Shown here one piece after another: positions 14,371 through 26,694 of a stretch of 64,000 nucleotides of DNA (positions are counted from its first letter, which is position 1; each line of letters starts with the position of its first letter). The notes under the pieces are model-generated. The model had not been told where the DNA came from and made no database searches. It saw nothing but the letters and a program-made list of their open reading frames with translations. Position numbers and translations under genes: made by a program. Source of the DNA: Beaufortia kweichowensis (taxonomy: Eukaryota; Chordata; Actinopteri; Cypriniformes; Gastromyzontidae); the NCBI GenBank assembly GCA_019155185.1, contig CM032813.1:1422501-1486500 (forward strand), written 5' to 3'.

Positions 14371-15046
14371 ATGTTTATTATTCATTGTATAATTGTTATG
14401 TGTAGTTGAAAAAGTTTATTAATAATTTTCAGGTCATACTGTAACACTTCTCTAAGGGACATAACTGATATGTTTTATTGGTTAAACTTCAAACTTTTCC
14501 CATCAAAAGATCAATGCTGTCATGAACTGCTTTCCCTGTTCAACTCACGTTAATGTCCATTCACCAGGTGCCATTTCCAGCCTCATAGCACCAGAATGCA
14601 GACAGACGGATGGTATAATCATTCCTAATACTTTTATAGGTAATACTGTGCATGCAGAGGTGGGATTTACATGTCGCCGGTTGCATTGTGCGAGTCCCGG
14701 TTCAGGACAGGCTCCATTGCAGCTAATGGGACGCCTGTCTGTGTCAGGCTCGTTAGGGTGATCAAGTGCCCTCGTCTGCTGTCACGTTTCGTTGAGTCGC
14801 CTGCCAAAGGCTGAGAGTGAGGGGAAAAAACACATAAGGCAAAGAGATGAAAAGAAAGTGGGATCCTCGGCTGCCCACAGCACAAATGCAAATTGAGCAA
14901 ATGATCTCTCAAGTCAGAAACCCGTATTTCAGCCCTGTTCTGTTTGAAGAAAGGAATGAGAGTGTCTCTGTTGGACGTGAGGGAGTTTTTATGAGTCTAA
15001 CTGAAGGGGCAGACTGAGAAAAGCAAAGACTGGCATTCAGATTACA
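14371..15046. other. Unique sequence, no gene seen
   Basis: Short overlapping open frames occur on both strands (14522-14912) without splice context or a recognisable domain. Confidence 0.4.
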
Positions 15047-15262
15047 GCTGGGTGTGCGTGTTTTTGTGCATCTGTGCGTGTGTGTGCGTCTGTGTGTGTG
15101 TGTGCGTCTGTGTGTGTGTGTGCGTCTGTGTGTGTGTGTCTGTGTGCGTGTCTGTGTGCGCGTCTGTGTGCGCGTCTGTGTGTGCGTCTGTGTGTGTCTG
15201 TGCTGTGTGTGTCTGTGCGTGTGTCTGTGTGTGTGTCTGTGTGTGTGTCTGTGTATGTGTGG
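15047..15262. repeat. Compound (GT)n / (GTCT)n / (GTGC)n microsatellite
   Basis: About 215 bp alternating TG with regularly spaced 'gcgtctg' and 'gtctgtg' interruptions. Valine/cysteine-rich open frames on + and Thr/His-rich ones on - are repeat translations. Confidence 0.96.
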
Positions 15263-15278
15263 TCTTGGTAAACTCTAC

Positions 15279-15490
15279 AGTGTGTGGGAGGAAATGTCCC
15301 CACAAAGATAGCAATACCAGTCATTTTTTACCTTGTGGGGACATTTTGTGGTCTCCATGAGGAAAACAGCTTTTAAATCATACTAAATGATGTTTATTTA
15401 AGGTTTGTGTGAGGGTTTAGGGGTAGATAGAATAGTTTGTACTGTATAAAAGTCATTATGTCTATGGAAGAACCCAACATGTGTGTGTGT
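15279..15490. mobile_element. Dispersed fish repeat, family D ('ccttgtggggacatttt')
   Basis: Contains 'aaatgtccccaca', 'ccttgtggggacattttgtgg', 'tgaggaaaacagcttttaaat' and 'gtttgtactgtataaaa' in the order known for a very abundant teleost repeat. It lies directly beside the GT array at 15047 and ends in another short GT run, so array and element probably moved or grew together. Confidence 0.6.
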
Positions 15491-17025
15491 GTGCTTCATG
15501 TTTGAAGGATGCTGGAAGGAAAGTATTATTTTGTAAAACGATTGACTGAAAGAGTTTATGAAAGATTGATGAATAAACAGGATTTGGATCTATAAGCTTT
15601 ATAGAAAAACTTGTATTCTATTGTCTCACACAACAGCTCAACACAAACCGATCAAAACAATTGATGACAATTTCTGGCCAATGAGATTTTAGTCTCTCTC
15701 CCACTTCAGAAATGTGTTCTTGTAAATTTCTTGACCTTATAGTCTATAGTGAAACCTTATAGTCACTCTAATGAAAGACATATACACACCGACAGATCCG
15801 TGGTCAGAAGAGGAGGATAAAGATATTCAGCGGTATGGAGAATGTGTTGAGAGAAAGAGCGATTTAAGAGACAGGAAACAAAGCAAATAGGACAAGCAGG
15901 AAATGAAGCCGAAAAAGGAAGCGCCAAAGAGACTAATGAAAGTGGCCTGAAGCGCAGGGCAGAGAATGGCACACAGAGACAAACGAGTGCACATTCTCAC
16001 AAAGCAGTAATGAGAGCACAGAGAACACACTATACAGATCACTGTAACACACACACATTACTGTCACCGTTCACTCCCTCTGCATTTCATGATGACAGAT
16101 CTATACATTACAGTTTTTCCCTGTTAAAATAATCCAGAATACAGTAGCAAAGCCCTAGCAGCCACATAACAACACAATGGCGACAGGTTTCCTTTAGAAA
16201 ATACAAATGTGTCTGTGTGCCTTTGCTATCTTGCTCTCGCAGCTGATGTTGAATGAGATCTGATCTGATGTGTATGGACTGTATGTTTGTAAGTAGCTTG
16301 TACAATTGTAAAGTATGAGGATGAGGCTAAGAAGATTTTAAATATTCAGTTTTCATCACAGATGTGCTGTCTTTAGGAATGGATCAGTCTTTTTGTGTAG
16401 AGGACTGCAGTGTTTTTATTTTGCTGTAAAGATGTATCGCTTACTACTCTCTGTCTGCTTGTTTGTGAGGATTGTCCTTGTTTAATGTCACTCTATCTTT
16501 CTATATAAGCAAATGTCTGAGACCGCATTAAAGGTATATTTACCACGAAATATGATTTACTCACCCAGTAAGATCACATGTATGACAACGCAGGCAAGAG
16601 AATTGCAGTCTGATGGCTTGAAGTTGCTCATGTATTTCTTCAGGGTTAGTGAACTAGTGCAGAGCAATAAGTCAGCGTGCCGGTTTCCCATCAGCCCCTG
16701 CGGCAGATCAGAGATTTAGAACCGGGATGGCTAGAAGAACATCAACAGCAATAAAAAGGTTGAAAGGTGATGTTACGAAGGTGAGCCCTGCCTACACATT
16801 CACCGTGAGGAATCTCCCGTCTGCATGTGCGCCTGCTTCATTTTTATCGTGTCGTCATGCTGTCAGCTGCGTCTCTCTGTTCCTTCCTCTCTCATTTATC
16901 CGCTGACATCAGTGTCGTACGGCCCACCTTCAAAGAGCCGCTAAGTTTTATAAACGTTTTCAAGAGAGCCCGTTTGTTTCATCTTCCCTTCATCCCTCTT
17001 TCTCTTCCTTCTTTCTCTCCTGCAG
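15491..17025. other. Presumed last intron of the gene ending at 17297
   Basis: No exon supported. The final 60 bases form a strong pyrimidine-rich acceptor tract, 'cttcatccctctttctcttccttctttctctcctgcag' in pieces, just before 17026. Overlapping frames on the minus strand at 15763-16305 show no family resemblance. Confidence 0.4.
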
Positions 17026-17297
17026 AAAACATGAAAGCACCTCTACAAAGGTCACGGTCGCGGCAGAATATCAATTTTAGCTCGACACGAGCACCCACTG
17101 CCAAGGAGCCTCATTACGAGAGCGAAGCCCATTCGTCTGCAGCCCACAGAGCGACCCACCGGCCCGACAGGGAGAGAGAGAAAGACAAAGAGAAGGCAAG
17201 AGAACGAGAAAAGGAAAAAGAGCAAACTCCAGCACTTTGTTCATCTAACGGTGACACGGACGTGGAGGCCTTGCTCGCTCGCCTGCGTGCCCTCTGA
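17026..17297 (+). CDS. Terminal coding exon, C-terminal tail of an unidentified protein
   Basis: A long pyrimidine tract ending 'ctttctctcctgcag' at 17025 precedes an open frame of 89 full codons and a TGA at 17295-17297. The exon starts with two bases of a split codon. The tail has three parts: a basic serine/arginine patch near the start (KAPLQRSRSRQN), a strongly charged Arg/Glu/Lys region in the middle (about residues 48-65, e.g. DREREKDKEKAREREKEKE), and a short amphipathic end (DVEALLARLRAL) that could form a helix. There is no signal peptide or membrane segment. Codons are G/C-rich at third positions compared with the AT-rich surroundings, which supports real coding. The frame stays open upstream to 16827, so an intronless small ORF starting at the ATG at 17031 is an alternative. 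I do not recognise the gene, and upstream exons are not securely visible in this window. Confidence 0.55.
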
Positions 17298-17390
17298 TGA
17301 CATCACCACCTCATCCACGACCCGCTCCGCAGAGCGCTTACATTGACCTCTGTAGTCGTTATATGTGGAGGGTTTAAGTCACCTTTCGCT

Positions 17391-17396
17391 AATAAA
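17391..17396 (+). terminator. Proximal poly(A) signal AATAAA
   Basis: A canonical hexamer in 'gctaataaatgctg', with a GT-containing 'gctgtcaggttatt' just downstream. This would give a very short 3' UTR. Confidence 0.3.
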
Positions 17397-18505
17397 TGCT
17401 GTCAGGTTATTATACACACACACACAGGAAAAGTCTTAACAATTAACCTTTCCCATTGGCTTTCTCTGACCTTTTACCTCCAACAACAGACTTGTTGTCC
17501 ACAAAAGTCAATGTGCTGGTCCGGTCCATGTTGAAAACCTAAAGCTTTAGTCATCACTGTCTTTTATTAAGCAGATAATTACTGGACCGTTTAGAATGAC
17601 CTTTTGGCCAAGCACTTGTCTCTCTTTTTTTTTTAATGTATTCGAGCAATTATTACTCTTTAAAACGCTTTAGTTGCCGCCTAAAGTTTAAGCTTTGCTG
17701 CGTGTTTCACACACTTAAATACTATTTGTAGATGCTTTGAGCGACAACCGTGCAAATCTGATTATCAGATGATACCTTTTTCAGAATCCTGCCTACCCTG
17801 TGTTTTGCTTTCATATAACATTTTTTAACTTCCCTAGAGCGTCACTAGCTAAACCTTTATAATCTACATATGCAAATGTTTGTAATAATCAGATTTCTAC
17901 ACTTTTTTTTTTCAATACATTTTTTGACCAATGTGTTTGTATTCATCTGTCTGTAACCAAATGAAACCTAAAGTTTTATTATGCATGTAAATCTTTATTC
18001 CTAAAAACAAGATTATCAGTGTATACCGATATATATAGATAAATATTTCTGTTTTTGAAGTGTTGTCAGCTTGCAAGAGGTGGTACTATGCAAAAGAGCA
18101 TTTGAGAATATGACTGATAGTACACGAACTGTAATCTGCTCTTTTCATGTGAGTCCTGAATAGCGTTTCTTTTTTTCTGTGGTCTTGTATTGTCAGACAG
18201 TTGTTTCCGTTTTGCTTATGTTTGTGTGTTTTGTTTGTCTCTTGTATGTTTTTTTTTGCGAGTAATTGTCAGTTTTTCACATTCCTCCTCATGATGTTTT
18301 GTGTTGTGCTGTTACTGATGTGATTTTCCTCTTTACTGCTCTCAATCAGACGTGACATCAGAATGAGATTACCTATGAAATCACATCTCGTTCTTTCTCT
18401 CCTCGGACCTGATGCACTCGCATCACCTCCTTTGATTCTCTGAAACTGCATTTCTGTAACTGCATAGACCATATTGGGGTGAAATCCTTTCGGTGAAATG
18501 TTTCA

Positions 18506-18511
18506 AATAAA
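18506..18511 (+). terminator. Distal poly(A) signal AATAAA
   Basis: A canonical hexamer in 'ttcaaataaaataagtg', with a T/G-rich 'aatttgtttggctg' about 25 bases later, as expected for a cleavage site. Confidence 0.4.
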
Positions 18512-18535
18512 ATAAGTGAAAGAACTCCACATAAT

Positions 18536-19308
18536 TTGTTTGGCTGTAAAACATGCAATTGTCACTTTATTTACGGTACATTTACAGCGTTATCTTCTGA
18601 TTAAAAGGCTGGGTGTGTTTTTTTGCACATTCAGAAATCTCATTTTATGCACGGCTTACCTGAGATTCGGGTTAAGGGCAGCGAGGTCTGCACCCCCTGA
18701 AGAGATGAAAGCCTTTGCTACCCACAATCACATGCTTTATTGTATTATAAATAATAATTAATGGCAATTCCAAAGGTGTACATGCCAATGTAATTAATCC
18801 TGTGGAAATGGAGGAGGTGGGTTTGGACTCTTAACAGCAGTAGATTTATCCACAACCATTTTCAGGGTAGGTTGTGTAAAGCAAAATAATTGAATGTGTT
18901 TATTTTTCAGTGGGTTATTCAGTGTGTGTGGTGGATGAGATGTCTGGGTCTATAGTTGTTTCTCTGATGTGAACCTTTTGTTTTGAAGTATTTATTTAAG
19001 CCAGAATGTCTGTTCTTTGGCCTCTCAAGTCAACTGATGGTGAAGTTGTTACGAGAAATCTTGTTTCTCAGAATAGAAAGTCCTTCTTTACCTTTGCTTT
19101 ATTGGATAACTGTAACATTTTAAAATCTATACTATTATATATATTTTTCAAAACTAAAAGGCTTTAGGTAGCTCTCTTTTAAGAAATATTAATAATTGCT
19201 CATTATTCGGCTTTTGTAATTAGCTTTGGAGTTTTGGAACTGAGATATTGAATGTGATTGTTTAGTAGTAAAGTTACACGTTTGTGCTAATCTGAAAAGA
19301 AACTTTAT
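18536..19308. other. Intergenic or intronic sequence, no gene seen
   Basis: No exon, RNA gene or repeat family recognised. Confidence 0.4.
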
Positions 19309-19575
19309 GTGACGCTTCCTGTGTAAACCCAGTTAAAGTCATTTGTTTCTGATTTACTATTTTCTACATTAAATTATCCTACATACAAATCAGTCTGTGA
19401 AAATATAATCTTGATATTTTTATATTGACTGAGTACAACCAGGTATTGTTCTATCATTTATATAATCTATATTTTCTAGCAATGATGGTCTATTTTCGTC
19501 ATGGTTTTGGCTATGACTACTTTGGTGCTCCTATTGAGACTTTAGTCTGGATTTCAGAAACAGGATCACGTATAA
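19309..19575 (+). mobile_element. Short inverted-repeat element, family A
   Basis: Starts 'gtgacgcttcctgtgtaaaccc', continues 'aaagtcatttg', 'gatttactattttctacat' and 'attgactgagtacaacca', and ends 'agtctggatttcagaaacaggatcac', which is complementary to the start. Shares its interior with the 38.5 kb copy. Confidence 0.65.
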
Positions 19576-22237
19576 ATGCTCTTGAAAACCAATAACCCAG
19601 AAAAACAGTGTAATTGATGTGATTAACAATTGTTCCCACAGCTTAAATGGACCTCCCCACAGTTTGTCAGAGTAAAAAGATCATCACAGGTCTAGATTTA
19701 ACAAGGCATCAATGTCTTTAGTTTATTGTCATCTTTCTGTTTCTGCAAAGAGGGAATAATATCAGCCTGTGTCCAAACTCTTGCCTTTCACACGTCCACT
19801 TTCCAGGGAACAGTGTTTCCTCTTCTCCAGGCTTTTTATTTGTGTTTACTGGTGCGGAGAGTTAGATTCCCTGCAGGCAGCGTGTGGTGTCTGTCCTTAG
19901 TGGGATCACAGCTCTGATCAGCATCACGGACAGCTCCAGCAGAAGCAGTGTTAATGAAGCAAGACCTTCCTCGCCTCTCCTCTGTACCGCCATCATCATA
20001 CGACACCACATCCTCTTCTAAATGATCTACTGCTGCCGTATGCTTAACCCCGAGAGAGAGAACACTGCACATGTTCTCTGTTCCATATTCTTCATTTTTT
20101 TAAACTGCCTCTTTATTTTTTCATGAAGTGCCATTTTCTGTGTCCTCCTTTTGCTGTTCCCTACAGTTTCAAAAAGATATGAACAAGAAATAACTCTTGC
20201 CTTTTCCCCAAGAATCCAGGATGGAGGCGTTAAAGGGTCATCAAATGGGAAAGAGAATGTTCTTTTTTTCAGTAGATCGTGCAGAAAGACGAGGCTGAGT
20301 ACAACGGTTGGGTGTCCTGGTGTCATGTCAACAGAGTACAAAGGTCAAGTGGATGCGCTCAGAAGTGCTTGTAAGCTGTTCGTATAAATGCTGTTAGAAT
20401 AAGAAAGGTGTTTTTAACTTAAAATGATGTTTTTTTTTATCATAAATTATGATGTAATGTGTTTGCAATTTTTATACAATGCTTTGTTCCGAATGTTTTT
20501 GTTTTTTATACTCTCTGCCGTCTCGACTGTTGGACGCGAATCTACTTGACAGACGGTCCTCAATAACAATGTGAAGGTCTGGCTGTTCTCTAACTGTAGC
20601 AACCAAGATGAACACAGATCGTCCAACTAGAGAAAGAGAAACAGACATCTGTTGGTTTGTGAACATGCATTGATGCATCTCAAGCTGCCATCTCAAAGCT
20701 TTTCCTCCAGGCAACAACAAAAACACGATCGGATGGGGCAGAAGATGCAGTTTCTTTATTGAACAGTTGTGCGGTTGTTTGTATAATTTAAAGAGAAACA
20801 AAGCATATTGTGTGGCAGATTGCAGTCTGCTCGAGCTTAATTGGAGATGGAGAGAGTGAGGCAGATGTGAGTTTAAACTCTGATTACCAGAATAGATCTT
20901 TACCCTACTACACCCTCATCTGGCTTACAGAGGCTGGACAGACATTTTCAACAAGGTTATAATGTAGTATTGTTGCAAAAAATAAGCTATAAATGTTTGA
21001 CACAATATTGAAAATCTGAGACTTGATGTATTTAGGATTCTGCACTTTTTTTAGGGAATAAAGCAAACCAGTTAATATGACATTAAGTATAACGTGGCAT
21101 TAAAATTAAAGAGACATACAAACATTCATGCTGATAATGTAATGTATAATGAAAAGATTTGCTTTTAAAACGTATACTGTTACCAGATGTGTGTGTTTAT
21201 ACGAATGTGGTATTTTCTATGCTAACAGATCTTTCAGTCCAGAATAAGAGTGGAAATCACTTCTGACCAAATCACCTCTCTCAGTGTCCCAGATGAAGAC
21301 ATACTTCCAGAGTTAAGTTCTGATTTTTTCTTTAGATCATTTCATTAATGTAATGTCTTTGCATGTCCCTGGAAACAAATCTCATCTTCCAATAATACTC
21401 TGAGTCCTTCTAGATTTGGACGAGGTCTTTTGTCGGGTATTGTAACAAGTCTGCAGGGAGTTTTTTCTTGTGAGAGCCAAAGCAGACAGCAGGCTTGGCA
21501 CTTTCTGTCGTATCTCTATCTTCACGTTCTGCCAGACTTCCTGATCTTAAGTGAGCTGCTCTGATCTTCTTCCTCTCACAGCGAGTCCTTTTTCTCTTCT
21601 TGCGTCTGTTGTCCTCATCACAGATCCAAAATCCTTTCTCACAAATCATTTTACACTCCTAGAATTGATCAGCACTTTGTCCTTCTCTCTTTCTTGGGTT
21701 TCTGTCCTTTACACGGTCTGTGGATCGCTTTCACCAAAAATGGAAAGCACTTTCTCTCTAGGTTGTTCCATGTCTGGCTCTTTTTCCTTTCTGCCAATCT
21801 CCTGACATTGTCACCTTGCTGAACAAAAGACTTGTCTCACACCATTTTAACTTCCAAAGGTTTTCACCCTGAAATGGCACTTATGGTAGTTCCTAACCTT
21901 TACCAGCTGTCTTACTGTAAGAGGAAACAGGATCTATCTGAGACTTTAGTCATCTAAGTCACCTGCTTGAGCGTGATTGAGTTGATTTCAGGATAATCCA
22001 ACACCTTCTCTTCACAAAAATCTTCATTCCTAGTCTATTTCTATCTCAAGGACGGGCCCTGTGAGAAAAGATGGCCTCAATCGCTGATAGAGGCCATGAT
22101 GTTCTTTAAGAAAAACCTTTTTTGGGGGATTTGAGCAATAAAAGAAGTTAAGGAAGAATCAGATATTGGAGAAGAGGTACAGATGCAGCTTTAATCATTA
22201 CGGTGCATGAAAACAAATGTGAATTAGACTTTTTAGT
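19576..22237. other. Gene-free stretch
   Basis: Open frames of 60-109 codons occur on both strands near 19.7-20.8 and 21.4-21.8 kb but overlap one another and lack splice sites or domains. Nothing else recognised. Confidence 0.4.
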
Positions 22238-22285
22238 GTATCCTCAAAAAACTCTTTTAGGTGAACTGTCCCTTTAAGAGCTCCT
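22238..22285. mobile_element. Terminal relic of family C inverted-repeat element
   Basis: 'ttaggtgaactgtccctttaag' matches the terminus of a very common cyprinid palindromic element. Only the end is recognisable. Confidence 0.4.
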
Positions 22286-24381
22286 GAGAAAGATCTGCAT
22301 ATAAATAGAGAGTGTGACTCAGTGTCTGTCAGCAGAGATTATGTTTGGGGAAATAAGGGTTGATGCCCTTTTCTATGCTTTTAAAGAGAATGATATTTTT
22401 ATCCCAGGCACACAGACTGTGGAAAAGGGTTAGGGAATCAAGAGTGTATTTGACCTGAAAGGTCACGTGACCCTAAAGCCTGTGATGAAGCTCTTAGTAT
22501 GTCACAATCACACGTACCACCCGCCTCTTAGTTTCATAAATGATTTGTGTTTTGCCTAAAAACTCATTTCTTTGAGATTTTTATCCTGCAGAGCTGCTGC
22601 TGTACGTTTGATGGATTGTGTTGGGAGCTTATCTAAAGATGGGCCTAAAACACCTCTCAGGCCAACCAGAAGAACACCGCAAAGGATCTGCCTCCCGGGG
22701 AAAATATAAATGTGTACATTTAAAAGTGCTTTGGAACTACTTGTCATGCTCTTTGGGTAATGAAGGAAGTAAAAGGTTCTGGAATCACGAATCGGGTCCA
22801 TTCATGTGGCTTTAATCTACCTCGACAAAAGCTCTTTATGATAATGATGGTTTAAAAAGCTCAGACTTGGAGAGAATATCTCAAACGTGGTGTTTGGAGC
22901 GGAGTGCAAGTACAAAGTGGCAGCCTTTGATCTCCATAGCAGTAGTGACAGCGACTGGGCGGGTGAAACCATCCGAAGGGTCTTTCGGGATTCATTATCC
23001 TGTTTGTGAGTCTTTTTAATGATGGGGGAGGTCTCTTCCTTCTCCGAGAGCTGTTTATACACACTCACAACACACATCTGCACAGAGGAGCTGTCAGCAT
23101 TGTCTAATTACTGTTTAAGATCCATTAAAATTATTTCCTCAGTTTACACTTTTCATGGCAATTACTTTTGAATATTAAGATGGTGTGATGATATGAAACA
23201 GTCAGTGCTTATAAGAATACCCCACTCCAGAGACAACCCGGTTTAGCTTAACTATACTGTCATTTTATTCTTCATGTAGTGTCTGGAGGGACACTTATTA
23301 TATTGTATTTTCATTAAAAGTGTCCCAAGATCTTGTTAAAGGCCTATGAATGAATGTGGCAGATCATTTACCATGATAAATACTTCACATCATTTCTAAA
23401 GTGATTAATCAATCAATGTTGGCAAATACCTTGTTAAACACAGGAGCTATAGAATTAGGGCGGTGTCATTTGACTTCTGTCATGTGTTACACAATAGACA
23501 AATCGAATTGTGTATATAGCTAAGTGCATGCTGTACAACATTTAGCAAAGCTACATTTGCAGTATTTGGTTAAAAAAGGACATTTTTAACATATGTTTCA
23601 CACAAAAAGTTAACAGACTGCTCTTATGAAAAACCAACAGGAGCACAAAAATATTGATGATGTCAGAGATGTGTGTGAAAGGGAAAGATGTTTATACTCG
23701 CTTGTCTATAGGATATGCAACATCTTCCTCAACTCGGTGTAAACTCAAACATTGATTGATTATTCACTTTGTAGTAGATCCGATGTTTTATCATAGTAAA
23801 TGATTTTGTTTATTTATAAGGTGAAGGCAGTAATGAATAATAAACACATTTACTTTTTTTATCCATCCAGAACATGTTCCAGACATTGACTTTTTTCTAG
23901 TATTGCCAGTATTGAGTTGGTACCGTTTCAATGTGGATGTCAGAACACGACACAATCAATGATGTGAAACGGTCCACGCTGTCAATCGGGAGCAAAGATA
24001 TATATCATACCAACATAAAAAGACTGTCTTGGGTGTAAGATCTCATCAGGGTCATATCACATAATCTGACAATACATAGGGGGGAAAAGTGCACATTAAC
24101 ACCTAGATTTAGCAAATCAGAGTCCACGCTGGATAATAACATATTCCTTCAGATAATCTAACACCATGTTAAGCAGGAATTAGACATGTGTCAGGACATG
24201 ATACAGGCATGTCTCACAGTCAGATCTCTCATCTCATGTCTTCTGAAACGGCACTGTAATGTAATGTGATGTTGAACTGATGTCGACCTGTTGACCATGT
24301 GTTGAGACTAAAAATAAAAGAGCTTGTTAAAGAAAAGCTGTGTATTACCTCACACATATCTGCTGCTCTTCTCTCTTACAG
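22286..24381. other. Gene-free stretch
   Basis: No coding or RNA gene supported. The minus-strand frame at 22817-23083 and its neighbours have no splice context. Confidence 0.4.
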
Positions 24382-24551
24382 GAGGTGGAGAGGGCTGCAG
24401 TGTAAATCTGCTCGAGATGTTGACCGGGACACTCCCGTCTCTGAGATTCTACCGCCATTAATGTTTTCACCCTGAATAACTTCATTTCTCCAGGTTCTCC
24501 ACACATGACCGGTCAGGTTCGCTCATCCTGACGTATTCTCTTAAACTTCAG
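24382..24551 (+). other. Candidate non-coding or UTR exon
   Basis: A strong acceptor 'ctgctcttctctcttacag' precedes 170 bases ending 'ttaaacttcag' before a donor 'gtaaca'. A second internal acceptor ('cttcatttctccag') could start a shorter exon. All frames contain stops, so if transcribed it would be UTR or long non-coding RNA. One frame, with a single leading base, is open for 29 codons before a stop. Confidence 0.2.
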
Positions 24552-26079
24552 GTAACAGAAAAACTGTATTGCTGCTTTTGTTAATCCATAAATGGAAATT
24601 CTGTCTTTTTTTTACCCTTGTGTTTTCAGAAAACTGCATGATATTAGTTTTCTATAGAAAAAAAGAATTGAGACAATTTCAAACACACAATTCAGCTTTC
24701 AGATCTTATTCTTCGTCCTACGTGCTAGTAAATAATAACAGACTATTTGATCTGTTTTAGAATTGAAATAGTCAACATTGCAGTTTATTTTGCTGCACAC
24801 CTTGCACTATTTTTATGAAATGAGTGACATATAACAAACTGACATATAAAACACATGGGGAATGAACTTCTCATTAACTGAGAGTGAAGAAGAAATTCAT
24901 GTTCTGTGCTTTACTTTTCCTCCTCAGAGCGATGAGAAGTAGAGCAACAGATCACAGCGAGACAGAAAGCGTCTGAATAACATACTGCACTTGCCCTCAA
25001 ACTTTATAGATTCTCTTTTAATATTTAACAACCGTAATTTGCCAAGAGCTCAGGATTAGTAAAATGCAGAGATATGGAGCACGCGTCACTCAGAAACACA
25101 CGTTTCAGACATGTCAGCGAGCGTGAAAGGGCTTAATGAGGAGAATTAAGATGGAGAGGAGCAGACTACAGGGCTAGTTTAGAAAAACAACTGCACGAGA
25201 TGTCTGATCTCATTTATATACCCCAAGTGTCATTTCCAAATCCTCGTTTTATAGCTGCTGTGTAAAACAAGAGATAAATAAACAAATCCGCTTCATTAAT
25301 ATGTACAACCGCACGCGTCTCTGGCAGTATCGGGTTGTCAACAATGCTTTGCGGTGGTGGAGGAGAATATTTTCATCTGCTGTTGTTAAATGCACCATCA
25401 GCAATACAGCAAAGTTGATATGTTTGAAATATTACTTGCCACAACGAGGTTTTTGGGAGAATTTTTAACGTGCAAAACATTTTGCATTGATTGCATCCCT
25501 GAAAAAAAGCACAAAATCTTTCTCATTAAGACCACAAATGAAGTAGATACTACAATACATTGTAGAATTCTCATTACTGTATTTTTACTTTTTAACAGTA
25601 TGCATTTGAGACACTAACACACACATATTCACGCTCCAGTAGAAGCTGGTGAGGAATTAATAATACAACGAACTTCTAATTACCCACGAATCACAAAACC
25701 AAGGTGGGATAAAAACGAGAAAGGGGCATGTATGCTAATTATATTTCAAGTAATGCAAAGCGGTTGCATTGACAGCGAATCAAAGATGGGTTTTTCCGTT
25801 CAGACTTTAATGGGCGATTAATTGCTCCTCTCCTGTTAGTCATGGACTATTCATGTGCAATTAGCCCGTGATTCAGACTCTGTACAAGCATCAGGGCACA
25901 GCTTTGATGTGTTACCTGTGTCCTGTTACACAAACAACACAACAAAATAATACACTATTGTGATGAATCACACTGAGAATAATTAACTGACTAGCGGTGT
26001 TGGTGAGTAACTGCTAACTAAAGTAATGACACTACTAACCTCACTATGGATTATAGTAGCACAACCATAACATGATGCT
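24552..26079. other. Sequence with a possible conserved regulatory element
   Basis: No exon seen. The segment at about 25790-25880 holds closely spaced homeodomain-type cores (GATTAATTG, CAATTAG) in otherwise ungapped unique sequence and resembles vertebrate conserved non-coding elements. This is inference from composition. Confidence 0.25.
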
Positions 26080-26230
26080 AAAATAGTTTTTACAGTGATG
26101 CTATTGAAGAACCATTTTTAGGTTCTTAAAAACAATTAAAAAATTAATATAGTCTGTAGTTTTGTTCTGTGGATGTTAAAGGTTTTCTTTATGGAACCAT
26201 TTTGTTGTTGATCACTATTTTTGATTTTTT
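26080..26230. mobile_element. Degraded family B inverted-repeat element
   Basis: 'attgaagaaccatttttagg' and 'ggttttctttatggaaccattt' are the two arms of the same palindrome seen at 14.1 kb, with an AT-rich centre. The extreme ends are lost. Confidence 0.5.
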
Positions 26231-26603
26231 TATTAGATCTATTTATTGTGGGTAAGTTTCCAGGTTTAATGCATCACTTTTTATGTGAATATATTTTTCT
26301 AAACTATTTTTTTATTTTCTAAATGTGTCTGTGTAGTTTAACTATGAAATTATGAGCAGCTATACAATTTCCCAGCATTGTCTTTTTAGTTATACTTCCA
26401 CAATGTTTCATTAATTGTAACTTTTATCCTTTGAAATCATGAGTGCTTAAAAGATTTGTTCAAGTGTTGTAGTTTGTGTTATGTGATATTTAAAAATTTA
26501 ACTTGTTTAATATTGCAATTTAAGGATATTTTAGAGATTTCTATGTGAATTTACTTGACATGTAGATTTAACTAACAAATGTTGTTGTTGTTTTTTCTTA
26601 AAG

Positions 26604-26694
26604 ACATGGATCTGATTCGAGGCAGGATCTCTTCTTGCAGCCTAATTTTCTCCCAATCTCTTTTTTATCACCAGCTATAATGCATGGACCAGAG
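26604..26694 (+). other. Candidate internal coding exon
   Basis: Acceptor 'tgttttttcttaaag', donor 'AGAG|gtatgt'. After one leading base, 30 codons are open and end on a codon boundary; the other two frames contain stops. The predicted peptide is rich in Pro, Phe and Ser and matches no family I know. Two internal CAG sites (26640 and 26674) give shorter alternatives. Confidence 0.2.

Larger units (their letters stand above)
17298..18535 (+). other. Probable 3' UTR of the gene ending at 17297
   Basis: AT-rich sequence with T-runs follows the stop codon and contains no other exon. Two AATAAA signals could end it: one 94 bases after the stop and one at 18506. The longer form fits typical vertebrate 3' UTR length. 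Confidence 0.4.

Noticed and set aside
15037..15360. Val/Cys-rich and Thr/His-rich open frames
   Set aside because: GT/AC repeat translations; the frames at 49545-50020 are the same kind.
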